Shown piece by piece: positions 17,014 to 25,517 of a stretch of DNA of 64,000 bases. Origin of the DNA: Neomicrococcus lactis (GTDB taxonomy: Bacteria > Actinomycetota > Actinomycetes > Actinomycetales > Micrococcaceae); contig NZ_JACHBL010000001.1 of assembly GCF_014200305.1 (NCBI RefSeq), forward strand, positions 2,542,001 to 2,606,000, written 5' to 3'. Both the position numbers and the translations under genes were made by a program. Under the pieces are notes generated by a model. That model made no database searches. It was not told the origin of the DNA and saw only the letters and a program-made list of their open reading frames with translations. Positions within the stretch are counted from its first letter, which is position 1. Each line of letters starts with the position of its first letter.

Positions 17014-17811
17014 ATGAAATCGAACATTGGTCGATGGATCATCCCGATCCTCGGGGGTCTCGCCTTCGTATACCTGCTGGTGCCGATCGCGTACATCTTT
17101 GCCTTTTCGTTCAACGACGCCGGCCGTACCAACCTCACATGGCGTGGCTTCACCCTCGAGAACTGGCAGAATCCCTGCGGTGCGCCGCAGATCTGTGAAG
17201 CACTCGGAAATTCGTTGCAGGTGGGCATCGTGGCTACGATTGTCGCCACCATCTTGGGTACTTGCATTGCATTGGGTCTGGTGCGCTACAAGTTCAAGTT
17301 CCGCAACACAGCGGACCTCTTGATCATCCTTCCGCTAGCCACTCCAGAAGTGGTGCTTGGTGCCTCGCTCTTGGCCCAGTTCCTCAACCTCGGTTGGGAC
17401 CTCGGCTTCGTGACGGTGGTCATCGCTCACATCGTCTTCTGCATGTCCTTCGTAGTGGTGACCGTTCGGGCACGTGTTTCCGGTCTGGATCCGCGTCTGG
17501 AAGAAGCAGCTGGAGACCTGTACGCATCGCCCCTGAAGACGTTCTGGAAGGTCACCTTCCCGCTCTTGCTTCCAGGCATCGTCGCCGCGGCGCTCTTGAG
17601 CTTCGCTATGAGTTTTGACGACTTCATCATCACCAACTTCAACTCTGGCAACTTCGATACGTTCCCGAAGTTCATCTACGTGGCAGCTGCTCGCGGTATC
17701 CCAGCCCAAGCCAACGTGATCGGTTCGGCGATGTTCATCGTGGCTCTGCTGATCGTGGTGATCGGCGAAGTAACGCGCTACCGCCGTGAAAAGGCGCTGA
17801 CTTCCAAATAG
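17014..17811 (+). CDS. potC: Polyamine ABC transporter permease (PotC)
   Basis: The second permease of the importer, 265 residues with six helices (WIIPILGGLAFVYLLVPIAY first). Its EAA loop EEAAGDLYASPLKTFWKVTF is nearly the same as that of PotB. AGGAG precedes the ATG at 17014. Last gene of the operon, followed by a strong palindromic terminator. Confidence 0.92.
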   Translation: MKSNIGRWIIPILGGLAFVYLLVPIAYIFAFSFNDAGRTNLTWRGFTLENWQNPCGAPQICEALGNSLQVGIVATIVATILGTCIALGLVRYKFKFRNTADLLIILPLATPEVVLGASLLAQFLNLGWDLGFVTVVIAHIVFCMSFVVVTVRARVSGLDPRLEEAAGDLYASPLKTFWKVTFPLLLPGIVAAALLSFAMSFDDFIITNFNSGNFDTFPKFIYVAAARGIPAQANVIGSAMFIVALLIVVIGEVTRYRREKALTSK

Positions 17812-17832
17812 GAGTGAGCTAGGAATTAGCGT

Positions 17833-17871
17833 GAGATGGGGTGGTCACATATACGGTGACCACCCCATCTC
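17833..17871 (+). terminator. Hairpin ending the pot operon
   Basis: GAGATGGGGTGGTCAC (17833-17848) and GTGACCACCCCATCTC (17856-17871) form a perfect 16-bp stem with a 7-nt loop, 20 nt after the potC stop. No T-run follows, but the stem is very strong. Confidence 0.7.
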
Positions 17872-17948
17872 CGTGACATCCACCACGAGATGTAACACTG
17901 TAAGTGCGATTTTCCAGTGAATAAGTGAAGTTGTGAGATTATTAGCCC

Positions 17949-18434
17949 ATGAGCGAACCACGGTGGCTGACCCCGCAAGAGCGCGAAGCGTGGCTTGCTG
18001 TACTCGCGGTGACCATGCATCTGCCGAGCAAGCTGGATTCTGACCTCCACACGCACGCGCGCATCACGTTGTTTGATTACAACGTGATGGCCATGCTGTC
18101 TGAAGCAGATGATCAGGCGTTGCCGATGAGCGAATTGGCTATCCGCACCAACGCGTCGCTCTCTCGGTTGTCTCACGTGGTGAAGAAGCTCGAGAAGCTC
18201 GGTTGGATGGAACGGACGCAGTCCGACGTGGATGCTCGCGTCACCATGGCGCACTTGACCGAAGACGGCTTCGCGCGGCTCGAGGAGCTCGCTCCTCACC
18301 ACGTTGAGTCCGTTCGAGACTTGCTGTTCGACAAGCTCGAGAATGAAGATGTGCTTGAATTGGCTCGCATTGGGCGCAAGATCACACGCTCGCTTGCTCC
18401 AGATCACTGGATTTTCCGGGAAGACTCGGTTTGA
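17949..18434 (+). CDS. MarR-family transcriptional regulator
   Basis: A protein of 161 residues with the winged-helix core of MarR: YNVMAMLSEADDQALPMSEL, then IRTNASLSRLSHVVKKLEKL (recognition helix), and the wing ERTQSDVDARVTMAHLTEDG. It stands alone between the pot terminator and the ribosomal protein operon. No good Shine-Dalgarno is seen before the ATG; GATTAT 9 nt upstream allows a leaderless transcript. Ligand and targets are unknown. Confidence 0.88.
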   Translation: MSEPRWLTPQEREAWLAVLAVTMHLPSKLDSDLHTHARITLFDYNVMAMLSEADDQALPMSELAIRTNASLSRLSHVVKKLEKLGWMERTQSDVDARVTMAHLTEDGFARLEELAPHHVESVRDLLFDKLENEDVLELARIGRKITRSLAPDHWIFREDSV

Positions 18435-18720
18435 GCTACACGGGCTTAATGCTCTAAGATGGTAAGGCGTTAAGTCGCGTCAACTTGCTGTGTCCTTTGG
18501 ACTTGCGAAGGCGCGGCAACCCGTACATCCGAAATCGTCGGCGCCCCGAGTAGGGAAAAATGCTCGAATAGCTGATGAGTTCACCGTGTTTTCGCGCTTG
18601 AGGCGCTTCGGCTGGTTCTCACCCAGCCTGGTTTCCTTCAACGAAGTCGCAGTAAACGGTGTCACAACTGGATTGGCGGGGTTACCCGTCAATTATTTAC
18701 TACTACTTGGAGGAGTGATC
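18435..18720 (+). promoter_or_regulatory. rpmB promoter and long leader region
   Basis: The 286 bp before rpmB hold no convincing gene; an open frame from 18490 merely continues into rpmB. TTGAGC (18431-18436), 18 bp and TAAGAT (18455-18460) are a possible promoter, implying a leader of about 250 nt. I looked for a Zur-type palindrome (TGAAAATGATTTTCA-like) and saw none. AGGAG lies 7 nt before the rpmB ATG. Confidence 0.35.
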
Positions 18721-18957
18721 ATGGCAGCTGTATGCCAGGTGACTGGTGCAGTTCCGGGATTCGGACACAGCATCTCCCACTCGCACCGCCGCAACAAGCG
18801 TCGGTTCGACCCAAACATTCAGAAGAAGCGTTACTTTGTGCCGTCTTTGCGCCGCAACGTGACCTTGACCTTGTCCGCTAAGGGCATCAAGACCATCGAC
18901 GCCCGTGGCATCGATGCTGTTGTTGCAGAACTTCTCGCGAAGGGTGTGAAGCTCTAA
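18721..18957 (+). CDS. rpmB: 50S ribosomal protein L28
   Basis: A protein of 78 residues starting [20 protein letters not shown], with the L28 basic core [14 protein letters not shown]. One Cys (C5) remains, but neither CXXC pair of the zinc-binding form is present (CQVTG in place of CXXC, no later Cys), so this is the zinc-independent type. Its stop overlaps the rpmG start (TAATG). Confidence 0.93.
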   Translation: MAAVCQVTGAVPGFGHSISHSHRRNKRRFDPNIQKKRYFVPSLRRNVTLTLSAKGIKTIDARGIDAVVAELLAKGVKL

Positions 18958-19124
18958 TGGCAAAGGACAAGGACGTACGTCCCATCATTAAGCTCAAGTC
19001 CACTGCGGGCACGGGCTACACCTACGTCACGCGTAAGAACCGTCGTAACGACCCTGACCGTATGGTCTTGAAGAAGTTCGATCCCGTGATCCGTAAGCAC
19101 GTCGAATTCCGAGAGGAGCGCTAA
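18957..19124 (+). CDS. rpmG: 50S ribosomal protein L33
   Basis: A protein of 55 residues starting [20 protein letters not shown], with the L33 signature [20 protein letters not shown]. It contains no cysteines, hence is the zinc-free version. It is translationally coupled to rpmB and followed 5 nt later by rpsN. Confidence 0.93.
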   Translation: MAKDKDVRPIIKLKSTAGTGYTYVTRKNRRNDPDRMVLKKFDPVIRKHVEFREER

Positions 19125-19129
19125 GAACA

Positions 19130-19435
19130 ATGGCTAAGAAGTCCAAGATTGCTCGTAACGAGCAGCGCAAGGTCATCGTTGAGCGCTACGCCGAAAAGCG
19201 TCTTGCCCTCAAGAAGGCTCTCATCGATCCAAACTCGACCGATGAGCAGCGTGAAGAGGCTCGTTTGGGCCTCCAGAAGCTTCCTCGTAACGCTTCGCCG
19301 GTTCGCCTTCGCAACCGCGACGCCATCGACGGTCGCCCACGCGGTACCTTCCAGAAGTTCGGCATCTCCCGTATTCGCTTCCGCGATATGGCTCACCGCG
19401 GTGAGCTTCCGGGCATCACGAAGTCTTCTTGGTAA
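19130..19435 (+). CDS. rpsN: 30S ribosomal protein S14 (long, zinc-free form)
   Basis: A protein of 101 residues starting [20 protein letters not shown], ending with [20 protein letters not shown] and [17 protein letters not shown]. The length and the lack of CXXC pairs mark the C-minus form of S14. GAGGAGCG overlaps the rpmG stop and serves as its ribosome binding site. Last gene of the operon. Confidence 0.93.
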   Translation: MAKKSKIARNEQRKVIVERYAEKRLALKKALIDPNSTDEQREEARLGLQKLPRNASPVRLRNRDAIDGRPRGTFQKFGISRIRFRDMAHRGELPGITKSSW

Positions 19436-19458
19436 GCCCTTAGCAGGCTAACCACGTC

Positions 19459-19491
19459 GAAAGGCTCCTCCTTCGGGAGGGGCCTTTTGTT
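19459..19491 (+). terminator. Intrinsic terminator after rpsN
   Basis: AAAGGCTCCTCC, a TTCG tetraloop and GGAGGGGCCTTTT form a GC-rich stem that runs into a T-stretch, 25 nt after the rpsN stop. Confidence 0.9.
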
Positions 19492-19511
19492 GTGTTTCCG
19501 AGCGCACTACT

Positions 19512-20816
19512 GGGGTTATAGGACATAAATGTGTGTCTGGGTCGGGCGTGTCTTTTTAGGAGGCGCGGCCGGCCCATCCTTTTCGGTGCCAGAGTCCTTC
19601 GTTTGCGTTGAGTCCTGTTCCGAGTTCTGCGGGTCCGATGTGTTCCTCGATTTCTTGCGTGTAGGCGACGGGCTCGTAGTGTTCTTTTTTGATGAGTTGG
19701 TGGGCTGGTGCTGGGTTCTGGGAGTGCTTGTAGAGGAACCATTCCACGGCTCGTTTAGCGTGCTCAGGGGTCAGTCCGCGATGGTTGCGTAGAAGATTGC
19801 GTAGCTGCGCGTTGATGCCTCCTTCGATCCTGTTCGTTGTTGATGAGGCGTTCCGTGAGCGGTGCTCGTCTTTGAGATAGGTGAACAGGACTTCTTGTTG
19901 GCTGGCGCGCTCGAGGAGTTGGTAGGCCTTGCGTAGCCGGTCGTGTGTGAACCACCAGCGCTGGTGCGGCCTCACGCTTTGCGGCAGCGAACCACGGTGG
20001 TGCGAACGGTAGGTTTTCTCGTTCAGCATCTGGTGATGTTTTCCGTGCCACTGGTTGAGTGCAAGTAGCCATGCACGCGCTTGATCCTGGCTCGTGATCC
20101 GTGTCAGGGCAAGGGAAATAGCCCGTAGTTCGCGGCCCGCGGTCGTGCGGGGGCGCATCGTGATCAGCACGCGCACGTTGCGTTGAATATGCACCAGGCA
20201 GCGTTGAACAGGGGTCTCGGGCCAGCAATGTTTCAGCGCGGATGCCAGCCCGGAACCACCATCAATCACGACCAAATCTGGTGCGGGGAAACGAGTTAGG
20301 AGCTGTTCCCACGCCACGCGTTTTTCCGTGTCACACCATTGATAACCGATGACGTGTTCGCCAGCGATCGCGATCAAGCAACACCAGGAACCGAGATAGA
20401 TGCCGTCGAGCTGGACTTCCGGATAGATCTCTCCGGTGACCTCGATCGCGGGAGTAATGTTCCAGCACCAGTGTGTGGAGCGACGAAACGAGCGTGGATC
20501 CACGCCCTGAGCGACTTGGGATTGAGTCTTGTTTCCCAGCAGCCATTCCAGGAATCGGGAGAGCTCGTGGCGTCGACGCACGTCGACGCGTTGTATCCGT
20601 TCAGAACTACTCGCGCCACACGATTTACAGCGATACCTGGTAGCTCCAGCACTCGTGGAACCGTTCCTTTTCAGCCCGCCACCACACAGGACGCATAAAC
20701 GCTCGTTGTCAACCACGCTTCCCGAATAAACAACGAAAAGTATGCCAACACCCGTTTAGCCGCGCCGATAAAGGCAACCAAGCCCCATCAGACACACTTT
20801 AATGTCCTATAACCCC
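19512..20816 (-). mobile_element. IS1249-like insertion sequence (IS256 family), intact
   Basis: The ends are GGGGTTATAGGACATAAATG (from 19512) and the complement of GGGGTTATAGGACATTAAAG (ending 20816), both continuing with GTGTGTCTG. A direct repeat ACTACT flanks the element (19506-19511 and 20817-20822). A single full-length transposase fills the minus strand. The element landed after the rpsN terminator, so no gene is visibly disrupted. Confidence 0.88.
19556..20716 (-). CDS. IS1249-type transposase
   Basis: A protein of 386 residues from GTG 20716. A zinc ribbon opens it (CVLCGGG and YRCKSCGA). The MULE/IS256-type catalytic core follows: first Asp in EVQLDGIYLGSWCCLIA, second in LVVIDGGSGLASAL, and a late Glu in TTNRIEGGINAQLRNL, with LVHIQRNV between them. 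The frame is uninterrupted and both ends are present, so the element is probably active. Confidence 0.88.
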   Translation of the reverse strand: MVDNERLCVLCGGGLKRNGSTSAGATRYRCKSCGASSSERIQRVDVRRRHELSRFLEWLLGNKTQSQVAQGVDPRSFRRSTHWCWNITPAIEVTGEIYPEVQLDGIYLGSWCCLIAIAGEHVIGYQWCDTEKRVAWEQLLTRFPAPDLVVIDGGSGLASALKHCWPETPVQRCLVHIQRNVRVLITMRPRTTAGRELRAISLALTRITSQDQARAWLLALNQWHGKHHQMLNEKTYRSHHRGSLPQSVRPHQRWWFTHDRLRKAYQLLERASQQEVLFTYLKDEHRSRNASSTTNRIEGGINAQLRNLLRNHRGLTPEHAKRAVEWFLYKHSQNPAPAHQLIKKEHYEPVAYTQEIEEHIGPAELGTGLNANEGLWHRKGWAGRAS

Positions 20817-20822
20817 ACTACT

Positions 20823-21228
20823 GTGTACATCGCCAGGCGCAGCACCGCATGCGCGTCTGACCGCATTCCCGCTTTCCGGATGCCCTCACGGGGAGGGTCC
20901 TCGAGGTGTTTCCCACCCCCATGCGTCGTGAATGTTGCGTGAACGTCGTCTCAGCGCCAACGTTGGCGCAACAATCACGACGGTCAGCGACAAAAGGCGC
21001 CTGCAGGCAACTTGACGACAGCCAGTCAAATGAGAATTATCCGCAATAAGGGCCGAAAGTGACCAAAAAAGCGCCCTGAACCTGCGGAAAACCAAAGAAA
21101 TTGGCTGTTTTCAGCGAAAATCGGGCGTGTCTCCTGTGAAGTGCTGGTAGTTTCTGACTCAGAAGTCCTCGTAACCGCGGGGCATCCGGGTCATCAGACC
21201 GGGAACGATCAGTCCAGGAGGACACATA
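20823..21228 (+). promoter_or_regulatory. Upstream region of hup with a perfect 16-bp palindrome
   Basis: No gene is visible in these 406 bp. At 20954-20969 GCGCCAACGTTGGCGC is a perfect palindrome, itself flanked by CGTCGT and ACGACG. It could be an operator or the remains of an rpsN-distal structure. AGGAGG (about 21216) precedes the hup GTG by 7 nt. I could not fix a -35/-10 pair with confidence. Confidence 0.35.
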
Positions 21229-21513
21229 GTGGCTATGAATCGTAGCGAACTCGAGGCAGCCGTCGCGAAGAAGACGGGCAACAGCCAGACTGCAGTCAAG
21301 GCCGTACTTGACGCCGTATTCGACGTTTTCGTCGAGCAGGTCTCGCAGGGCGAAAAGGTTTCCATCCCAGGTTGGCTCGCCGTTGAGCGCACCGAGCGTG
21401 CAGCTCGCACCGGCCGCAACCCACAGACCGGCGAAACCATCCAGATCCCAGCTGGCTACTCGGTGAAGCTCACCGCTGGCTCCAAGCTCAAGGCTGCTGC
21501 TTCCGGCAAGTAA
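21229..21513 (+). CDS. hup: HU-family nucleoid DNA-binding protein
   Basis: A protein of 94 residues of the HU/IHF fold: MNRSELEAAVAKKTGN, the dimer core AVLDAVFDVFVEQVSQGEKV, and the DNA-binding arm ERAARTGRNPQTGETIQIPA. The GTG at 21229 is chosen because AGGAGG is 7 nt upstream; the ATG at 21235 is the alternative. There is no lysine-rich C-terminal extension like that of mycobacterial HupB, so it is the short, bacterial-type HU. A strong terminator follows. Confidence 0.93.
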   Translation: MAMNRSELEAAVAKKTGNSQTAVKAVLDAVFDVFVEQVSQGEKVSIPGWLAVERTERAARTGRNPQTGETIQIPAGYSVKLTAGSKLKAAASGK

Positions 21514-21541
21514 GCCACAGCTCCCGAAGGGGAGTCTTTCC

Positions 21542-21580
21542 GAAGGACGTCGCGTTGTATGCGCGACGTCCTTCTTTTTT
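21542..21580 (+). terminator. Intrinsic terminator after hup
   Basis: GAAGGACGTCGCG (21542-21554) and CGCGACGTCCTTC (21562-21574) form a perfect 13-bp stem followed by TTTTTT. Confidence 0.95.
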
Positions 21581-21669
21581 GCCGATTTTCGACCTCGCGT
21601 AGAATTGACGGACGACTGCGCGCGGTCTCGCGGCGCGTCAGAACATAGTTGGGTGTTGAGGAGTTTTTC

Positions 21670-22317
21670 ATGGTGCAGGCAGCGTCCGCAGGCCGTCTAG
21701 GCAGGGTTCTACGTCAGCTGGCGGCGATTGCGGCCATTGCATTCGCCGGAGCCATGGTTGCTCCGGGAGCTTTCGCCCACGATCAACTCATTGGCAGCGA
21801 CCCCGTTAACGGTTCCACGGTCAAGACCGCCCCGAATGCAATCGTCCTGATGTACAGTGCTGAGCTCAAGAACATTGGCACCTCGGTTGTGCTGCAGGAT
21901 GCGCAGGGCAAGAAGTACGACGCCGTAGCTGCCGCCTCCGGAGCGAACCTGACGGTTGGGGTTCGGGATGCGTTGGGCGCTGGAAACTACACGCTCGAGT
22001 GGCGCGTCGTCTCGAGCGATGGACACCCGATCGAGGGAACCACGGCTAACGGCCAAGCCATCACGTTCAGCGTGAGCGGCGGTGCGGCTTCCTCGTCCGC
22101 TGCAAGCTCCGCCGCTTCTGAAACGGGAACCGCCGGCACCTCGGCATCTAGCTCGGCACCGGCAAGCTCTGCCTCTGCTTCCAGTGCTGCGTCTAACCCC
22201 GTTCAGGAAGCCGCGCAGAACTCCGGCGTGAGCCCGTGGCTGATCGGCATTGTTGCCGGTCTGGCTGTCATCGCGGCTGTCGCTACCCTCATCGCCAAGA
22301 ACCGGAAGCGTAATTAG
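21670..22317 (+). CDS. CopC-domain secreted/anchored copper-binding protein
   Basis: A protein of 215 residues from ATG 21670 (GAGGAG upstream). A Sec signal peptide (LAAIAAIAFAGAMVAPGAFA) is cut before HDQLIGSDPVNGS, giving the N-terminal His expected for the Cu(II) site of CopC. The second ligand region is EWRVVSSDGHPIEGT. An Ala/Ser-rich linker (about 60 residues) and a C-terminal helix (WLIGIVAGLAVIAAVATLIA) with a basic end anchor it to the membrane. Its stop overlaps the start of the CopD-CtaG gene (TAGTG), implying joint copper handling. Confidence 0.88.
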   Translation: MVQAASAGRLGRVLRQLAAIAAIAFAGAMVAPGAFAHDQLIGSDPVNGSTVKTAPNAIVLMYSAELKNIGTSVVLQDAQGKKYDAVAAASGANLTVGVRDALGAGNYTLEWRVVSSDGHPIEGTTANGQAITFSVSGGAASSSAASSAASETGTAGTSASSSAPASSASASSAASNPVQEAAQNSGVSPWLIGIVAGLAVIAAVATLIAKNRKRN

Positions 22318-24554
22318 TGCCTCGCAAATCATGGACGGTTGCACTTGCGGCCGTCATCTTTGGAATCATCGTCACCGCGGCATCCCTGGTGCTGAGCGGC
22401 GGCTCGGCGCCAGCAACGCTTGGTGATCCGGGCCCGCTGACGCGGTGGGGACTTCCCATTGCAACCTTCGTGAACCACGCGGCCATGGCGCTGACCATCG
22501 GCGCACTCGCGTTCGGGGCGGCGATTGTTCCGCGCTCCACCAAACCTATTCGTGCACGGGCGAGCGCTCGCGTCGTCGTCGTTCCTGAATCCAAGCCGAA
22601 GGCCGCTGCCAACGTAAGTAGCGCGGCGACACAAACCGCAACCGAAGCTGGTTCTCAGATCGCCGGTGCGGAGGCCGCCGCGAAGGACAACGACTTCCGC
22701 GCAGAAATTCCTGCCAAGTCCACCGATGGCGGCTCCGTCCACCCAGCGTTCGACGCCACCATGGCAGTCGCCGGATACGCCGGCGTCACGTGGACCGTGG
22801 CAGCGGCGGCGACTCTTGTGCTGATGTTCTCGAGCGTCTCCGGTCTTCCACTGAGCGGTAGCTCGACCTTCACCGCTGCGCTCGTGGACTACATCTTCAA
22901 CATTTCACTGGGCCAAGCGTGGGGATGGATGGTGCTCATCGCAGCCGTCACCGCTTCGCTGGCCTTTGCCGTTCGTGGACCCGCCTGGATCGCGGCCACC
23001 GCGGTACTTGGCACCGCAGGAATCTTGCCGATCGCACTGACTGGCCACACGCAAGGCGGCAACGACCACTGGGGCGCCGTCAACGCGCTCGGTCTGCACT
23101 TGCTCGGCGTGTACTTGTGGGCGGGCGGCATCGGCACGCTCGCGCTCATTTCCCGCAGCCTTCAGGGGCAGGCTCCTGGACGCTTCACGGACATCAAGAA
23201 CAAGGCTCAGCGTCCCCTGACGGCCGGTTTGGTGCTCAAGCGCTTCTCTGACATCGCATTCGTGGCCATTGTGGTGGTGACGCTCTCGGGCATTATCAGC
23301 GCGTGGATCCGCATGGAGCGATTTGAGGATCTCTTCACGCCCTATGGCGGACTCGTCATCACCAAAGCGCTGCTCACGCTGGCTCTCGGCATCCTTGGCC
23401 TCATGCACCGCACGCGCGTGATCGGAAAGCTCAACGCAGGGGATAGCACCCCGCTGGCTTCGGCCTGGCGCCTGATCTTCGCTGAAGTCCTGGTCATGGC
23501 CGCTGTCATTGGCGTGGCAGCTGTGCTGGGCCGGACGGCGACTCCTGTCCCGCAGGAACTTCCGCCAGCTGCATCGCCGGCACGTATTCTGACCGGCTAC
23601 GACCTCCCGCCGGCCCTCGGCATTGGCGAATGGTTCACGGTCTGGCGCTGGGACTGGCTCTGGGTCGCCGTCGTCATCTTCCTCGGTGTTGCCTACGCCA
23701 AGTGGATGCACACGCTCTCGAAGCGCGGTGACTCTTGGAACATTGGCCGCGCTATCTCGTGGTACGTGGGCTTGGCGCTCTTGACCTACGTGACCAGCGG
23801 TTCGCCTGCGGTCTATGGAATGGTGCTGATCTCGATGCACATGGTGGCGCACATGGCGCTGACAATGGTGGTCCCGATCTTCCTGGTGGTGGGTGCCCCG
23901 ATGACATTGGCACTGCGGGCCATGCGCCCTCGCACGGACGGAACGCGTGGACCGCGCGAATGGATGCTGGCCTTCATTCACTCGAAGTACTCGCAAGTCG
24001 TCACGCACCCGCTCTTCGCGGCAGCGAACTTCGCCGGCTCCATCATCATTTTCTACAACACGGACCTCTTCGGTTTCGCGTTGCGTGAGCACGTGGGCCA
24101 CGAGCTCATGAATGTGCACTTCTTGCTTACGGGCTACATTTTCGCGCTGAACATGATTGGCATCGATCCGCTGCCAGCGCGCTTGCCGCACCCGTTCCGC
24201 TTGATTCTTCTCATTGCCACCATGGTGTTCCACGCGTTCTTCGCGGTGTCCCTTATGAACTCCAACATGCTTTTGCAAGCAGACTGGTTTGGCTCGATGG
24301 GCCGTCCGTGGGGAAGCCCGCCGATGGAGGACCAGCAGCTGGGCACAGCGGCCATGTGGGGCATTGGCGAAGTGCCTACGCTCTTCTTGGCGTTGGGTGT
24401 GGCCATCGCGTGGCTGCGCTCTGACACGAAAGCTGCCAAGCGCGAGGACCGTCGCGCTGACGCCAATCACGACGCTGATTTGGAAGCGTACAACCGCATG
24501 TTCGAGCAGTACGCCGAACATGACCAGACCATCGATCAACGGCGAGGACGCTAG
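22317..24554 (+). CDS. CopD - CtaG fusion, copper transport/cytochrome oxidase assembly
   Basis: A multispanning membrane protein of 745 residues from GTG 22317. The first half is CopD-like (helices around GWGWMVLIAAVTASLAF, HTQGGNDHWGAVNALGLHLL with conserved His). The second half is the Caa3_CtaG domain (VYGMVLISMHMVAHMALTMV, LREHVGHELMNVHFLLTGY, MVFHAFFAVSLMNSNML), rich in His/Met likely to bind copper. A charged cytosolic tail of about 50 residues follows. Fused CopD-CtaG proteins are common in actinobacteria. With the CopC gene they likely deliver copper to the aa3/caa3 oxidase. Confidence 0.88.
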   Translation: MPRKSWTVALAAVIFGIIVTAASLVLSGGSAPATLGDPGPLTRWGLPIATFVNHAAMALTIGALAFGAAIVPRSTKPIRARASARVVVVPESKPKAAANVSSAATQTATEAGSQIAGAEAAAKDNDFRAEIPAKSTDGGSVHPAFDATMAVAGYAGVTWTVAAAATLVLMFSSVSGLPLSGSSTFTAALVDYIFNISLGQAWGWMVLIAAVTASLAFAVRGPAWIAATAVLGTAGILPIALTGHTQGGNDHWGAVNALGLHLLGVYLWAGGIGTLALISRSLQGQAPGRFTDIKNKAQRPLTAGLVLKRFSDIAFVAIVVVTLSGIISAWIRMERFEDLFTPYGGLVITKALLTLALGILGLMHRTRVIGKLNAGDSTPLASAWRLIFAEVLVMAAVIGVAAVLGRTATPVPQELPPAASPARILTGYDLPPALGIGEWFTVWRWDWLWVAVVIFLGVAYAKWMHTLSKRGDSWNIGRAISWYVGLALLTYVTSGSPAVYGMVLISMHMVAHMALTMVVPIFLVVGAPMTLALRAMRPRTDGTRGPREWMLAFIHSKYSQVVTHPLFAAANFAGSIIIFYNTDLFGFALREHVGHELMNVHFLLTGYIFALNMIGIDPLPARLPHPFRLILLIATMVFHAFFAVSLMNSNMLLQADWFGSMGRPWGSPPMEDQQLGTAAMWGIGEVPTLFLALGVAIAWLRSDTKAAKREDRRADANHDADLEAYNRMFEQYAEHDQTIDQRRGR

Positions 24555-24557
24555 GCG

Positions 24558-25373
24558 ATGCACCCACACATGAAGCCCACCTCTCACGTGCACCGTCTGC
24601 GGACTGGCGCCGTCGTACTAGCCCTCTCGCTCAGTCTTGCGGCGTGCGGAAATTCCGGGAGCGATTCCCAGAACGACGCCGCCAACTCGGCTCACGCCGC
24701 GGCCTCGGCTTCGAAGTCCGCAGCGAGCGCCAGCAATGATGCGGTCGTGAACTCGCGCGCTGGCGTGGCCGTTTCCACCGGAATTTCGCAGGCTGCGAGC
24801 TTCGGTTTCAACACCGCGCGCGGCGCGACGGCTGAAGAGCTGGCCGAGCTGCGCAAGCCGCCGACGGACGCCATGAAGGGCGTCAACGTTATTCCGGATA
24901 CGTGCAAGCAATCCGTCGAAGACTTGAACTGGTCACCAGCGCAGAGCAGCGATGAAGCGGCCCGCACGGACTTCGCACAGAACAGCACGATTGTCACGGG
25001 ATCCGTGGAGGTCGCCAAACTTCAGGATGAGAAGTCCTTCGCTGCGTATCAGGCCGCCGTGGAGAACCTACAGACCACGTGCCGGTCGATTTCTTTGTCT
25101 ATCGTCTCGGAGAAGTCTGCCGACACGTACCCGTTCACCGCGGTCAAGCCTGCAACGAAGGCGGATAGCTCCGCCGACGGCAAGGTCGACTCCGCCATCC
25201 TGTGGACGCGCGGCCGCATGGACCAAGACATCCGGCAGCAGTCCTTGGTCCTGGTGGGCCAGAAGGACGGCTACGTTGCGATGGTGTCCTTTGTGGGACT
25301 AGACAAAATCACGGATAAGCAGTTCACCGAGATGGCGCAAGCGATCCTGAAAGCAACGCTCGCCGGGCTCTAA
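24558..25373 (+). CDS. Lipoprotein of unknown function
   Basis: A protein of 271 residues with a signal peptide and lipobox (TGAVVLALSLSLAACGNS), then an Ala/Ser-rich stretch and a compact domain with two Cys (DTCKQSVEDLNW and QTTCRSISLS). No family is recognised. It starts 3 nt after the CopD-CtaG stop, so it belongs to the same operon and probably acts on the outer face with the copper/oxidase assembly proteins; that role is inferred from position. Confidence 0.75.
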   Translation: MHPHMKPTSHVHRLRTGAVVLALSLSLAACGNSGSDSQNDAANSAHAAASASKSAASASNDAVVNSRAGVAVSTGISQAASFGFNTARGATAEELAELRKPPTDAMKGVNVIPDTCKQSVEDLNWSPAQSSDEAARTDFAQNSTIVTGSVEVAKLQDEKSFAAYQAAVENLQTTCRSISLSIVSEKSADTYPFTAVKPATKADSSADGKVDSAILWTRGRMDQDIRQQSLVLVGQKDGYVAMVSFVGLDKITDKQFTEMAQAILKATLAGL

Positions 25374-25517
25374 GCCGCGATTCTTTTTGGGGGAGCCGCG
25401 GAACAATTTCGAGGCTCTTCGAGTTAGTGAGTAGTGAATCGTCACGCGAAACAATTCCACTGCACTTTTCGCACATAATGGACGGACAGCAGACGTCAGC
25501 CGACAGCTAGGAGCATC

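Noticed and set aside
18490-18720. N-terminal extension in frame with rpmB
   Set aside because: L28 proteins begin with MAAVCQVTG; the upstream residues have no homology and AGGAG precedes the ATG at 18721.
22905-24593. Long antisense frame of 562 codons opposite copD-ctaG
   Set aside because: The His/Arg-rich composition is typical of a shadow of a hydrophobic high-GC gene, with no domain or ribosome binding site.
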